From contig JAHBXT010000004.1 in the NCBI GenBank assembly GCA_019636385.1, forward strand, positions 248,001 through 312,000: a stretch of 64,000 bases of DNA, in the 5' to 3' direction. This document shows, piece by piece, positions 19,294 through 28,591 of this stretch; the stretch's first letter is position 1, and each line of letters starts with the position of its first letter. Under the pieces are notes generated by a model. The model was not told the DNA's origin and did not search any database. It saw only the letters and a program-made list of their open reading frames with translations. This DNA is from Pirellulaceae bacterium. Its GTDB lineage: Bacteria > Planctomycetota > Planctomycetia > Pirellulales > Pirellulaceae. A program made the position numbers and the translations under genes.

Positions 19294-19954
19294 CTGGACG
19301 GTGGCTTGATTTGGAAACACGGTTACCCGCACGTTAAGAAGGGCCTGTATCACGGCGAGCAGGTGCATCATCCGCTTATTTTGCAACAGCCTAGTGGTCG
19401 GACTCTGCTGGTAATAGTGCCCTGGTCTCTAAGATCTCAAGACTCGTCATACGTGTTTCTCCGACGGTGCCTCGCAGAAATGGTCGCTCCGGCGGCCCGG
19501 ACACAGTTGTGGTAGCCTGTCAGGATGCGGCTACAGTCTGTACTTTCGAGCCCACAATCCCGCCGTGCTGAATCTGCAGTCGGGCGACGGCGGTCAATTT
19601 ACCGCTTTATCGCCCAGCCGTCCGGGATGCTGGATCAATATGATTTCCGCAGCCGGCCGGCTCCTGGTTCCAGAAGCCAGCGCAAGCTGCGTATGCCTGT
19701 GCCCAATTCAAACATCGATGGCCTTTGTACCCGTATTTGCCGATGAACCAACAGACCAACGAGCGTGGCTGGACGAGGTGCTTCCGTACGACATAGTTGC
19801 GAACACAGTGTACGGGTATTGACCTGCCTGGCGGACAAGCAAATATCCAATTCTGACCATTTTGCCTCAGAAGACCTGCACTTGCCAACATTGTGCGCCG
19901 ACAACCATTGAATGAGGTCTGTTCTTAAGCACACGAAGGCCCGGCCTTCAATTA
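19294..19954. other. Gene-free region of about 660 bases
   Basis: No frame here has a family signature, a plausible start with a ribosome site, or a consistent composition. An inverted repeat GAAGGC-CCG-GCCTTC near 19937-19951 lies just past the stop of the minus-strand PEP-CTERM gene and may be a weak terminator. Confidence 0.45.
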
Positions 19955-20800
19955 TTAGCGTTGACGTCGGCGGCGCAGACCGCTGGCGGCAAGCATACCG
20001 ATCAGCACAAGGCCGCTGGAGGCAGGCTCAGGGACCTGGTTAAACCGAAACTCGAACTGGCCCGAGTCGGTGGCTCCACCCAGAGTTTCGAACTCGCTCA
20101 ATATGAACCGAGCAAAATACGTTCCCATAGGTGCCGCCTGATCGACAAACATAACTGGCGTAAAGTCCATAAGTGAGGCTGAACCCAGCGCCACACTGTC
20201 ACCTGCATTCTGAAGCAGAATATTCCCCAATTGATCGGCGACCTTCAGCTCAGGCGAAATACTATGCAAGTGCAGCCAAATGTTATTGCCGCTGATTGGG
20301 GTGTTCCAGCGTCCACTCGAGCTGTTGAACAGAACAAGTTCCGGGTCCCCCGGATTAAAACTCGATAGATGGTCCACGGCACGGATACGGAAATCCCATT
20401 GCTCCTCGCCTGGGGCTCCAAATCCACTTCGGTTCTTGCCAGCAAAGGCACCTGTCCCAGCTACCAGATCGAAGGCCGGACGGTCCTCTGGTAGAAAGAA
20501 CCCATTGGGCCATGCTCGAACCTGTTGATTTGGTTGTGCTCCAGTGTAAACGTAGCTACTTTTTGCATGATAGTGGCTGCCATGGCCCAGCAATAAGGTC
20601 AGCCTGTTGAAGTTTGGATTGGGCAGTCCGTTGTAAGCGCCGGATGTAAAAACAGCCATCTTATCACGTCCGATGAAGTAGGTTTCCACATCATCCAGCC
20701 CGGCAGCCAGCGAACTGCTGCATGTGCAGACTGCGCCAACCAGGGTCAGTAGCCCCATAGCCATGCAACGGAATTTTGCCTTTGCTTCTCTCAAATTCAT
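19955..20800 (-). CDS. PEP-CTERM protein resembling the all3515 (Zur-repressed) family
   Basis: About 281 residues from the ATG at 20800, which has AGGAAGGTCAAGAG upstream. The N-terminus has a signal (MGLLTLVGAVCTCSSSLAA). The C-terminus is a full PEP-CTERM sorting signal: VPEPASSG, a hydrophobic helix, then RRRRQR, recognised by an exosortase. The middle, NPNFNRLTLLLGHGSHYHAKSSY, carries a His cluster, and LFNSSSGRW and PVMFVDQAAPMGTYFA follow. As I recall it, this pattern matches the all3515-type PEP-CTERM family described as Zur-repressed in cyanobacteria. A role in zinc handling at the surface is inference, supported by the dyad at 20888-20914. No exosortase gene is in the window. Confidence 0.8.
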   Translation of the reverse strand: MNLREAKAKFRCMAMGLLTLVGAVCTCSSSLAAGLDDVETYFIGRDKMAVFTSGAYNGLPNPNFNRLTLLLGHGSHYHAKSSYVYTGAQPNQQVRAWPNGFFLPEDRPAFDLVAGTGAFAGKNRSGFGAPGEEQWDFRIRAVDHLSSFNPGDPELVLFNSSSGRWNTPISGNNIWLHLHSISPELKVADQLGNILLQNAGDSVALGSASLMDFTPVMFVDQAAPMGTYFARFILSEFETLGGATDSGQFEFRFNQVPEPASSGLVLIGMLAASGLRRRRQR

Positions 20801-20887
20801 GATCTCTTGACCTTCCTCAAAGTTGAAAAACATGGTTGCCACGCAACGTCGCCACGCAACCGGACTCGCATAATAACGCACACTGAC

Positions 20888-20914
20888 TGCATTTGCAATA
20901 GAGTTGCAACTGCA
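20888..20914 (-). promoter_or_regulatory. Near-perfect dyad, candidate Zur/Fur-type operator
   Basis: The arms TGCATTTGCAA and TTGCAACTGCA flank TAGAG; the arms match at 10 of 11 positions. The dyad centre lies about 100 bases upstream of the PEP-CTERM gene's ATG. Each arm contains the self-complementary TTGCAA, so the site can also be read as nested dyads. Its size and symmetry fit a dimeric regulator such as a Fur-family protein. Assignment to Zur rests only on the downstream gene family. Confidence 0.55.
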
Positions 20915-21179
20915 CATTAGATTTTAGCCTGTTACACCTGTAAATCTCAGGAGCCTAGGCACTTGCGTCCCTTGTGAGGGCGCGTATACACCCAGGCTGT
21001 ACATCCATCGGAACGCGACCTTGCCGCCCAGATGAGAGGGCGGGTTATCTGGCTGACGAAAACGGTCAGGCTGACGATCCAGGCGAGCATTTTTGGCTTG
21101 TAAAAAATTGGGCTAGCTGGCATTTCCGACTAGACTGCTGTGTCGGTTTGGCCCCAGTAGACTCGTAGTGCGACGCATC

Positions 21180-22361
21180 ATGCAACTATTTTTGAACCCC
21201 AAATCTTCGCGGAGCTTTGATGGATTCCATCCGTGGGTGCTGCAACATTCACTCGCGGAGCCGACGACTCCCCCTGAGCCTGGCCAGATCGTTGAACTAC
21301 TAACGCACGGGCAAGGTTGGATTGGACGCGGCGTCTATAACCCGGCAAGCCGCATTCGCGTGCGATTGTACGAATGGCAGCGTGATAGAGCACTGGACGA
21401 AACGTGGTTACAGTCAGAGCTGGATCGCGCAGCGCAGCTGCGCCAGGCATGGATGTCGCGACATGGAACATTGGATGCCGTGCGATGGGTTAACAGTGAA
21501 GGCGATGGTTTGAGTGGTTTGGTGGTAGATCAATTCGGTGAATTTGTCGTGGTGCAACTCACAGCTTTGGCGATGTTCCACTGGCAGCCTGCAGTGATTG
21601 ACTGGCTAGTCGAGCGGCTGAAGCCGCAAGGCATCCTGGTGCGCATCGACGCAGCCACAGCGCGGGCAGAAGGGTTGCAACCACAAGAAGAATGGGTGCA
21701 GGGTCGTCCGCCAGATGGGCCGATCAAGCTGCGTGAGGGCCCCGTTCACTTGAGTATCGAACTGGGAATTGGTCAAAAGACCGGTTACTATCTGGATCAG
21801 CGCGCTAATCGCATGCGTGCAGCCCAGTGGATGGGGAGCGGACCGGTGCTGGATGTGTGCTGCTATCTTGGCGGATTTTCGCTGGCAGCTCATGCTCAAG
21901 CCAAGCCAGCCAGCATCACGGCGGTCGACTCAAGCATGAGAGCATTGCAACAAGCCGAACACCACGCTCAGTTGAACGGTGCCGAAATTGACTTTGTCCA
22001 GGCCGATTGCTTTGACTACACCAGCGCTTTGGTTGATGAAGGCCGGCGGTTTGAGACAGTGATTCTGGACCCACCGCGCATGGCCAGCCAGCGTGGGCAG
22101 ATTCAGGCGGCACTACGCGCGTATCACCGGCTGAATTTAAGCGCGGTCAATCTGCTGCAGCCTGGCGGCATGTTGGTTACCTGTAGTTGCTCGGGGCGCA
22201 TTAGTCGCGCGGACTTGATGGGGGTCTTGGCATCGGTTGCCAGGCGGACTCGACGGCGGATTCAGGTCGTGGAAAGCCTGGGAGCCGATTTTGATCATCC
22301 CATCGCGGCGCACTGTCCAGAGAGTGAATATCTGAAGTGTCTGATCTGCCGCGTTGAATGA
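21180..22361 (+). CDS. RlmI-like 23S rRNA cytosine-C5 methyltransferase
   Basis: A class I SAM methyltransferase with an N-terminal PUA-like domain (LFLNPKSSRSFDGFHPWVL), the RlmI/YccW build, which methylates a 23S rRNA cytosine (C1962 in E. coli). Seen: GDGLSGLVVDQFGEF and the QKTGYYLDQRANR segment before the SAM fold. Then come the SAM motif VLDVCCYLGGFSLAA, the VDSS acidic loop, the FVQADCF segment, and the catalytic-loop DPPR followed by TCSCSG with the nucleophilic Cys. About 393 residues, normal for the family. The start could also be the GTG at 21168; neither has a strong ribosome site. Confidence 0.9.
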   Translation: MQLFLNPKSSRSFDGFHPWVLQHSLAEPTTPPEPGQIVELLTHGQGWIGRGVYNPASRIRVRLYEWQRDRALDETWLQSELDRAAQLRQAWMSRHGTLDAVRWVNSEGDGLSGLVVDQFGEFVVVQLTALAMFHWQPAVIDWLVERLKPQGILVRIDAATARAEGLQPQEEWVQGRPPDGPIKLREGPVHLSIELGIGQKTGYYLDQRANRMRAAQWMGSGPVLDVCCYLGGFSLAAHAQAKPASITAVDSSMRALQQAEHHAQLNGAEIDFVQADCFDYTSALVDEGRRFETVILDPPRMASQRGQIQAALRAYHRLNLSAVNLLQPGGMLVTCSCSGRISRADLMGVLASVARRTRRRIQVVESLGADFDHPIAAHCPESEYLKCLICRVE

Positions 22362-22735
22362 AATTGTCAGTCAAAGAAGCTGGCCGGCGCGGGACCAGAG
22401 TTAACATCCAATCCGCGAACCTGCTGGCCAGCAACTTGCCAGGCGGTTCACGACTCTGGCCATCAGTCCCGCTTGTCCGACCCTGGCAGCCAACAAGGTC
22501 TGTGTGACGGTCACAACTCGCGCGCGGGGTTCGCGATTAGCCAACAAAAATGGCCATGGTATGCCGCTCCATCGTCACACCATGACCAAAATGTCGCTGG
22601 AACAGAATCTGTGTCAGAATTCCGTTCCACCCTCCCAATCCGTGGTTACTAGAGTTATCGGTTGCAGGAACACTCCGCGACGAATTTTTCTCTGGTTTTT
22701 TCGAAATCGAATTTGACAAATTTCGTAGTCGGCCC
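22362..22735. other. Convergent intergenic region
   Basis: About 370 bases between two convergent genes. No coding frame with supporting features and no clear terminator hairpin was seen; the stretch near 22680-22720 is T-rich. Confidence 0.4.
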
Positions 22736-23500
22736 TTAGCGCTGTCCTGACAGCGGCCAACTGGCAACTTTATAGTGCTGCGGAACGCTGGCCATCGGTG
22801 AGGCGGCGGGTTGCATAGCCGAATGATCAGTAGCAGAGCCATCGCATTGCCCGCATGAGCTACAACCGGCAGCAGCGGTAGATTGACCGCAACTTCCCTG
22901 ATCGCAACTTGTCTGGCAGTTCTGACAGGCGGCGCGGTAGCGATTGAAGGGACGCACTCCGCAGCTTACCGGGCCTGTAGCGTCGGATGGACAGGTATTG
23001 CAAGCTTGGGTGCAGGGACCACAGTGGTGCTTGTGAGCCCCTGAAATTCGCTGGCCTTGTTTGGCGCATTGCCGCGCTCGTTCGGCTGGGTGGGTCGCCC
23101 ACAGGCTATCATCGGCGCACCATTGTAATCGCATATAGTCGGCAATCAGGTTCGTGGGCCGTCCGTAACCTATTCCTTGATAAGCCTGATGTTCGACGGA
23201 CAATTCAGGCTGTGTCGATGAGTTATGGATAATTTGGTCGACGGGACTGCGATGCCGATGATGGTGCCCAACACCGAGGGCTTGAGGATCTGCTTCGGAA
23301 GGCGCAGCGGGTTGAGTATCGGCGACCGCCGCGACTTCCTGCTGGGCCAAGAAATCGAACGGCCCTGTGTCGGATGCATCGCCGGTGTAACTTGCGTTCT
23401 GATCGCTGCTACTGAGCGCCACGAAAATCTGCGCCTGTGCGGACGAACCCAAGCCGCAGCATACCAATGCAACGGTGGTGAGGAAGTGGTAAAATTTCAT
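22736..23500 (-). CDS. Exported Cys/His-rich protein of unknown function
   Basis: 254 residues with a clear signal peptide (MKFYHFLTTVALVCCGLGSSAQA). I recognise no family. After the signal are a His-rich patch (GVGHHHRHRSP) and a conserved-looking YGRPTNLIADYMRLQWCADD segment. The C-terminal third holds about 16 cysteines, many in CxxC pairs (CGPCTQAC, CQNCQTSC, CSSCGQC). Such a layout suggests disulfide cross-linking or metal binding at the cell surface. An AAGGG lies about 10 bases upstream of the ATG. It stands alone. Confidence 0.65.
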   Translation of the reverse strand: MKFYHFLTTVALVCCGLGSSAQAQIFVALSSSDQNASYTGDASDTGPFDFLAQQEVAAVADTQPAAPSEADPQALGVGHHHRHRSPVDQIIHNSSTQPELSVEHQAYQGIGYGRPTNLIADYMRLQWCADDSLWATHPAERARQCAKQGQRISGAHKHHCGPCTQACNTCPSDATGPVSCGVRPFNRYRAACQNCQTSCDQGSCGQSTAAAGCSSCGQCDGSATDHSAMQPAASPMASVPQHYKVASWPLSGQR

Positions 23501-23812
23501 GCTTGGTACCCTTATAGCGAGCGATGATCGTATCCGTGATCGTCTGATGCGAAACCCAAATCCGTGGTAGCGGTCTCGATTTCATAAGGGCACCACGAAC
23601 CAAACCCGTTTCGTGGTAACATGAACCACCTGAACCGCGAGGCCTGTGTCGCGGTGGGCATCGTTGGTGCTCTAGTCAATCATGCGCTGTAAACAGCGAC
23701 AGGCAAATCATCCACTGCCAAGTTTTGACTGCAAAGCATGAAAGTCGTCCTTTTATTGGCATAAGCTAACCGGTGCGGATTAGGAAAACTTACCGGTTGA
23801 AGTCACTGCTAA
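23501..23812. other. Intergenic region between two minus-strand genes
   Basis: About 310 bases with no convincing gene. Three short, related words around CCACGAA / TTCGTGG occur between 23560 and 23625; they are too degenerate to call as a repeat family. The promoter of the preceding minus-strand gene should lie here. Confidence 0.4.
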
Positions 23813-24613
23813 TCAGGCGAACGGAAAGTCTGAGTCCAACTGGCAGCCGCTCAGTTCCACCAAGAATGGAGCAACGCGCTGGACGATGGCTTCACCAAGT
23901 CGACGGCCCTTGTCGGCGGTAGCAGCATGTGGATTGCCTGATCCGCTGTTGGTGGTCAGCAGATGCCAAGGGCGAGTTAGCGTGACCCAGCCTTCGCGGA
24001 GAGCTTGGAACCGAAGCTGGCGCTGCCGGCCCTCGTCAGCTTGAAAGCTGCCATCGTCGGCCTGCTGCACCAAATCCGGCCGAAAGGCCAAGATCAACGA
24101 TGTTTCCATTTCGCCAGCATGGTCATCCGCATGCTCACAGATTTGACCGGCCAGATCACGAATCATCTGGTACCAGTTGCACAGAAACAGGTTCACGGGA
24201 GTCCTGCCATACAACTCGCGTAACACTGGCTTTAGATCGTTGCCGCCGTGGCTATTGAAGATCAGCAGGCGATGTATGTTGGAATTCGCTAAACTCTCCA
24301 CCAAATCACGCAGCACCAATCCCACAGTCGTCGGCTGCAAATTCATCGCCAATGGAAAGGCCTGCAGATTGGACTCTGTACCGTACGGCACTACGGGCAA
24401 CTGAATGACTCGACCGCCCTGTTCGTTGGCTCGCTGACAACACCGACGAGCCAAATGCCAGGCTTCCAAGGAATCGGTGCCGTAGGGCAAATGCAGATTG
24501 TGCGGTTCAGTCGCTCCCATCGGCAACACGGCCACAGTGGGCGCCAATGACCGCACATCAGCCAAAGTCATCTCTTCAAGTAATCCCGAATTGGCAGGCA
24601 ACTGTTGGGTCAT
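23813..24613 (-). CDS. Creatininase-family amidohydrolase
   Basis: A metal-dependent amidohydrolase of the creatininase / FAPy-deformylase superfamily. Motifs with the metal ligands are visible: PMGATEPHNLHLPYGTDS (Glu, His, Asp), FNSHGGND and DDHAGEMETS. About 266 residues from the ATG at 24613, usual for the family. The open frame reaches 24694, but that would add 27 residues with no family match. The true substrate cannot be told from sequence; members act on creatinine, mycofactocin precursor or deformylation substrates. It stands alone, with no mycofactocin or riboflavin-type neighbours. Confidence 0.88.
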   Translation of the reverse strand: MTQQLPANSGLLEEMTLADVRSLAPTVAVLPMGATEPHNLHLPYGTDSLEAWHLARRCCQRANEQGGRVIQLPVVPYGTESNLQAFPLAMNLQPTTVGLVLRDLVESLANSNIHRLLIFNSHGGNDLKPVLRELYGRTPVNLFLCNWYQMIRDLAGQICEHADDHAGEMETSLILAFRPDLVQQADDGSFQADEGRQRQLRFQALREGWVTLTRPWHLLTTNSGSGNPHAATADKGRRLGEAIVQRVAPFLVELSGCQLDSDFPFA

Positions 24614-24874
24614 ATTCTTCAACCGTCTTACGTAAAGTTTCGTTGTCGGCTGTATCCGCCAGCCAGTAGATCTCACAGAATCATAGTCGAGCAATTCAAG
24701 TCGTAGAATCGGTCATCACTACCAGAGGCTTGTTCTGAACCGCATGCAATTGCGATACAATCAGGCCTTTTGCACTACCCGGACGACTGCCGCTGGCCAA
24801 CCGTGTAGTGCGACGTCTGTGAGACGGATGACTGTGGCCCGAACCGAATCTCGTATTGTTCAAGAACAACGCCG

Positions 24875-26695
24875 ATGAGCACTGCTGAATCACCGCTGCC
24901 CAAGTATGAATTTTTTTCACAGTTGGCGCGCATTATCAACTCGGGGCAGTCGCGATCAATCACATTGGCAGGCAACGTGAACGATCTGTACTTCGATGGT
25001 CGACAGTACGTTCCACTGGTTCAATTTTTGCTACAGAAGACTACTATTGCCGGGTTAATTCAGGTCGTCTACGAGTTGAATGGCCCGGTGCGCATCACGG
25101 ACGCTGATCGCGGCAAGTTGCGTGAGGCTTGGGCAGCCTGGAAGACAGGCGTTGACCTGGGTTCGTTGCCGATCAAGGAAGTGGGTGCCGACCGAAGCAA
25201 TATCGAACTCCGCCGACGCGAATTCGATCAGTACCTACGCGACTCGATCGGCAATGCCACGCAGGCGCTTGAGTTCCTGCGGCAGTTGTGCATCTGCTCG
25301 CGGACCACGCTGAGCGACAAACTGCTGATTTTCGTTGAGGCCGCTGACATGTTGTTGCCGGCCGGAGATGGCGACTTGTCTCGCTTAAATGACATGCAGC
25401 TTCGCCGTATAGCCATCGTGACTGATTGGTTCAGCGCTCCCGATTTTTTTGCAGGCAAAGACACTGTGTGTTTGATCGCAGAGTCGCGATCGCAGATTCA
25501 CCCGCGCGTGGCTCGGCTACCCCAAGTCCTGAATGTCGATATACCAGCGCCCGACTACGAAACTCGCAAACACTACATCCAGTGGCAGGGCAGGCAGCCG
25601 GTCGGGACAACCATTCCTGAAGCCGACGCCGTCGGATCAAACCCCACCGCAGCACTCGCTAATCCAGAGATCGACGAACTGTCGGAGTCAACCGCAGGGC
25701 TAAGCATTCACGCATTACGACAGTTGCTGCTCAAAGCGCTGTATCAACGTCAGCCAGTATCACGACAAGATGTGGTGGAGCAGGTCGAACAGTTCATTCA
25801 GGCACAGCTGGGCGAGGATGTTGTCGAATTCAGCAAGCCATCGCATCGACTGAGCGACGTCATGGGGTTCAGCAACCTCAAGCAATTTCTGGCCGAATAT
25901 ATGATACCCCGATTGAAACTGTCCGATGATCGCGCCTTACCTGGGGCAGCGGTGGCCGGGCCCATTGGCGGTGGCAAGACATTTATCTTTGAAGCGGTTG
26001 CGGCTGAGCTGGACATGCCGGTACTAGTGCTCAAGGGCATCCGCAGCCAGTGGTTTGGGCAAACGGACGTGATCTTCGAGCGGCTGAAACGGGTTCTAGA
26101 GGCGTTGGGGAAAGTACTGATCTTTGTCGATGAAGCCGACACGCAGTTTGGTGGTGTCGGCGAAGGGACACATGAGACCGAGCGACGTCTGACGGGTAAG
26201 ATTCAGGCGATGATGAGCGACCCGCGCTTACGCGGCAAAGTCATCTGGCTGCTCATGACCGCTCGAATTCAATTGCTATCGCCAGACATTCGGCGACCGG
26301 GCCGCGTAGGCGATTTGATCATCCCGGTGCTGGATCCGACCGGCGATGACCGGCGCGAGTTCATTCGCTGGCTACTCAAACCTGCGGGACAAGCCGGTGA
26401 GGGGTTGGTCGAATGGCTTGACGCGACGGGCTTGCCGCACGATTTTTCAGCGGCTGGGTTTGCCGCCCTCCGCAGCCAGATCCGAGCCCTACCACCGAGC
26501 AACGCCGACGAATTGAAACTGAGGATCGCTGATTTTATTCAGCCAGCCATTGGTCCTACACGACGCTACCAAACGCTGCAAGCGCTGATTAACTGCACGC
26601 GCCGCAGCCTATTGCCCGATCCATCGGTGACCGACCAGCAGCGGGCGCTTTGGGAACAGGAAATCCGCCTGCTTGAAGCCCAAGGCATTCGCTGA
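24875..26695 (+). CDS. AAA+ ATPase (Cdc48/FtsH/Vps4-like module), first gene of a PspA operon
   Basis: 606 residues with one complete AAA+ module. Walker A is GPIGGGKT at 362-369, Walker B LIFVDEAD at about 415-422, and the second region of homology DIRRPGRVGD at 471-480 with the Arg-finger-type RRPGR. The N-terminal ~230 residues look like a second, degenerate AAA-like domain (SITLAGNVND at 28-37; Walker-B-like LLIFVEAAD at 150-158 without a P-loop). It is followed by a membrane coiled-coil protein and a PspA-like protein in the same direction. Because PspA shares the ESCRT-III fold, a remodelling ATPase of this type in the same operon is suggestive of a Vps4-like role; that is inference. 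Confidence 0.85.
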   Translation: MSTAESPLPKYEFFSQLARIINSGQSRSITLAGNVNDLYFDGRQYVPLVQFLLQKTTIAGLIQVVYELNGPVRITDADRGKLREAWAAWKTGVDLGSLPIKEVGADRSNIELRRREFDQYLRDSIGNATQALEFLRQLCICSRTTLSDKLLIFVEAADMLLPAGDGDLSRLNDMQLRRIAIVTDWFSAPDFFAGKDTVCLIAESRSQIHPRVARLPQVLNVDIPAPDYETRKHYIQWQGRQPVGTTIPEADAVGSNPTAALANPEIDELSESTAGLSIHALRQLLLKALYQRQPVSRQDVVEQVEQFIQAQLGEDVVEFSKPSHRLSDVMGFSNLKQFLAEYMIPRLKLSDDRALPGAAVAGPIGGGKTFIFEAVAAELDMPVLVLKGIRSQWFGQTDVIFERLKRVLEALGKVLIFVDEADTQFGGVGEGTHETERRLTGKIQAMMSDPRLRGKVIWLLMTARIQLLSPDIRRPGRVGDLIIPVLDPTGDDRREFIRWLLKPAGQAGEGLVEWLDATGLPHDFSAAGFAALRSQIRALPPSNADELKLRIADFIQPAIGPTRRYQTLQALINCTRRSLLPDPSVTDQQRALWEQEIRLLEAQGIR

Positions 26696-26800
26696 TCCTC
26701 GAGGATGAAAGCCTGGCTGTGCCGTGGCCTCTGTTTTCGGAGAGCAGGCGTCGGTAGAATGGGTGGCGGCTGTTCAGCCTAGAACAACGAGACCGACCAA

Positions 26801-27529
26801 GTGAATTCGACTCGACGATTCGTACTGCGTTCAACCGTGTTGCGACCCAGCGTCATCCTGCCGATTCTGGCTGGAATTGCCGCAGGCTTGGCAGCCTGGA
26901 CGAGTGGCGGCTCGACCTGGCTGACCGGTCTATCGATCATTGGTATTGCCGGTGGTGTGGCGTGGCTGTGGATCAGCACGATGTTGAATGTAGAACGCGT
27001 TACAGAACAGGCATTATCCATCGAACGTCAAGCTGAACTTGACTCTCGGGAAGCTCGGCTGGACGCTTTGGGCCGACAGTTGTTGACCGACCGCGATCAT
27101 CGAACTCAGGATTGTCTGCGGATGCTGCGCAACCTGCATGAGGATTTCATGCGACTGGCGCGACAACCTGGTGTCGAGCGACGTAGCGCTCGTTTTGCCG
27201 AGCAGGTCCAGCAAGTTTTTCAGGTTGCCGTAGAGCAGTTACGGGAATCCTTGCGTTTGATGGAACAGGCTGAAGGACAAGTTGGCCAGCAGCGTGAGCA
27301 GATCATGGCGGAGCGCGAAATAATCGTAAATCGAGTATTGACCACTCAGGATCGGCTGAAGTCGGTGATCCAGCAGTTTCGCGAGTTGATCGAGGATGAT
27401 CCGGAGCGCGACTTATCGGCGCTGCAACACGAATTAGAACTCAGCTTAGAAGTGGCTCGACGCACCGAAGAGCGGATGCGCGAGATCGAGAATCCCAGTG
27501 CGAATTACGAATCGTTTGTAAAAGAATAA
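26801..27529 (+). CDS. Membrane-anchored coiled-coil protein
   Basis: 242 residues from a GTG at 26801. Two N-terminal membrane helices (ILPILAGIAAGLAAW and LTGLSIIGIAGGVAWLWIS) are followed by about 170 residues of charged heptad-like coiled coil (RQAELDSREARLDALG through RRTEERMREIE). I recognise no named family. It lies between the AAA+ ATPase (105 bases upstream) and the PspA-like gene (18 bases downstream), so it is probably the membrane anchor or adaptor of that system. Confidence 0.75.
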   Translation: MNSTRRFVLRSTVLRPSVILPILAGIAAGLAAWTSGGSTWLTGLSIIGIAGGVAWLWISTMLNVERVTEQALSIERQAELDSREARLDALGRQLLTDRDHRTQDCLRMLRNLHEDFMRLARQPGVERRSARFAEQVQQVFQVAVEQLRESLRLMEQAEGQVGQQREQIMAEREIIVNRVLTTQDRLKSVIQQFRELIEDDPERDLSALQHELELSLEVARRTEERMREIENPSANYESFVKE

Positions 27530-27547
27530 CGTTAAGGAACTGACGAC

Positions 27548-28357
27548 ATGTTTAAGGCGATTGGCAAATACCTGCGGGCTACTTGGTATCTCATGACCTT
27601 CCGGGTCACCAAGGCCAGCGAGACGCTGCGATTGAACCCCGGTGTCATTTCTGCCAACTACGATAAAGTCATCGACGAAAAGCGTAAGCGGCTGACGCAA
27701 TACAAAGACGCCGTGGCTTCCATGATCGCTCAGGAAGAGAGCAAGAAGCAGTCGCTGGTCAAGTTGACTGAAGAAATTCAGAACCTGGAAAAGCTTCGTT
27801 CAGGTGCGGCGGCTAAGGCCAAGAAGCTGGTAGAGAAATACAACGGCGACGCTGAAGCTGTCAAACGCGACCCAGATTACTTGAAGTGCCAGTCAGCTTT
27901 CAAGGACTTTTCCAGCACGCTGGCTGAAAAACAGAAGCGTGCTGAGGAACTGGACTCCGATCTCAAGCAACTGATTGTCAACGTAGGCGGGCATAAGACC
28001 CAGATTCAAACTCTGATGCGCGAACTGGAAAAATTGAAGGAAGAAAAGCACGATGCGGTTGCCGAAGTGCTCTCGGCCAACGAAGAAAAGCAGATCGCCG
28101 ATATGATGACCGGTTTAACCAACGATCGCACCAGCGAAGAATTGCGTGAGCTGCGCGAGGTTCGTTCCAAGGCACGCGCCGGAGCACGCATCAGTCGCGA
28201 ACTGGCCGGAATGGAAGCCAGTCGCGTCGAAGCAGATTTTCTGGAATACGCCAAAGCCAGCGAAGCGGACAATGAATTCGATGCCTTGATCGGTTTGACT
28301 CAAAAAGATGCCGCTCAGCCAACCGAACCGCAGCGCGACGCAAAAATTCCAGAATAG
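27548..28357 (+). CDS. PspA/IM30-like coiled-coil protein
   Basis: 269 residues, almost entirely helical with long charged heptads. The N-terminus (MFKAIGKYLRATWYLM, then MTFRVTKASETLRLNPGVI) could form the amphipathic, membrane-touching helix of PspA-type proteins. The body (YDKVIDEKRKRLTQYKDAV through KHDAVAEVLSANEEKQIAD) has the PspA hairpin look. PspA/IM30 proteins stabilise and remodel stressed membranes and are homologous to ESCRT-III. Similarity is judged by eye and is moderate; a generic coiled-coil protein is the alternative. Upstream are the membrane coiled-coil and AAA+ genes of the same operon. Confidence 0.7.
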   Translation: MFKAIGKYLRATWYLMTFRVTKASETLRLNPGVISANYDKVIDEKRKRLTQYKDAVASMIAQEESKKQSLVKLTEEIQNLEKLRSGAAAKAKKLVEKYNGDAEAVKRDPDYLKCQSAFKDFSSTLAEKQKRAEELDSDLKQLIVNVGGHKTQIQTLMRELEKLKEEKHDAVAEVLSANEEKQIADMMTGLTNDRTSEELRELREVRSKARAGARISRELAGMEASRVEADFLEYAKASEADNEFDALIGLTQKDAAQPTEPQRDAKIPE

Positions 28358-28591
28358 TGATGTCGGGTGTGTGAGCGGTCGGGGGCAGCGTGTGCTCATG
28401 GCTATACGGGCATCATCACGCAACAATTTCGCCAGCCATCGCATTGGTCCGGCCACGCAACACACCAGATGTGGCAATGATTCGTGGTAGCGCCGGTAAG
28501 CGACCAATGCAATCCAGATAGATCACGGTAATCCATGTTCGACGTGGTGTCGTTGGGGCGCGCGTTCCACGCACCCTGGTTGCCTATTTTT

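Noticed and set aside
19525..19934. Several overlapping short frames on both strands
   Set aside because: They overlap one another in different frames with no start signals or domain features; the region is better called gene-free.
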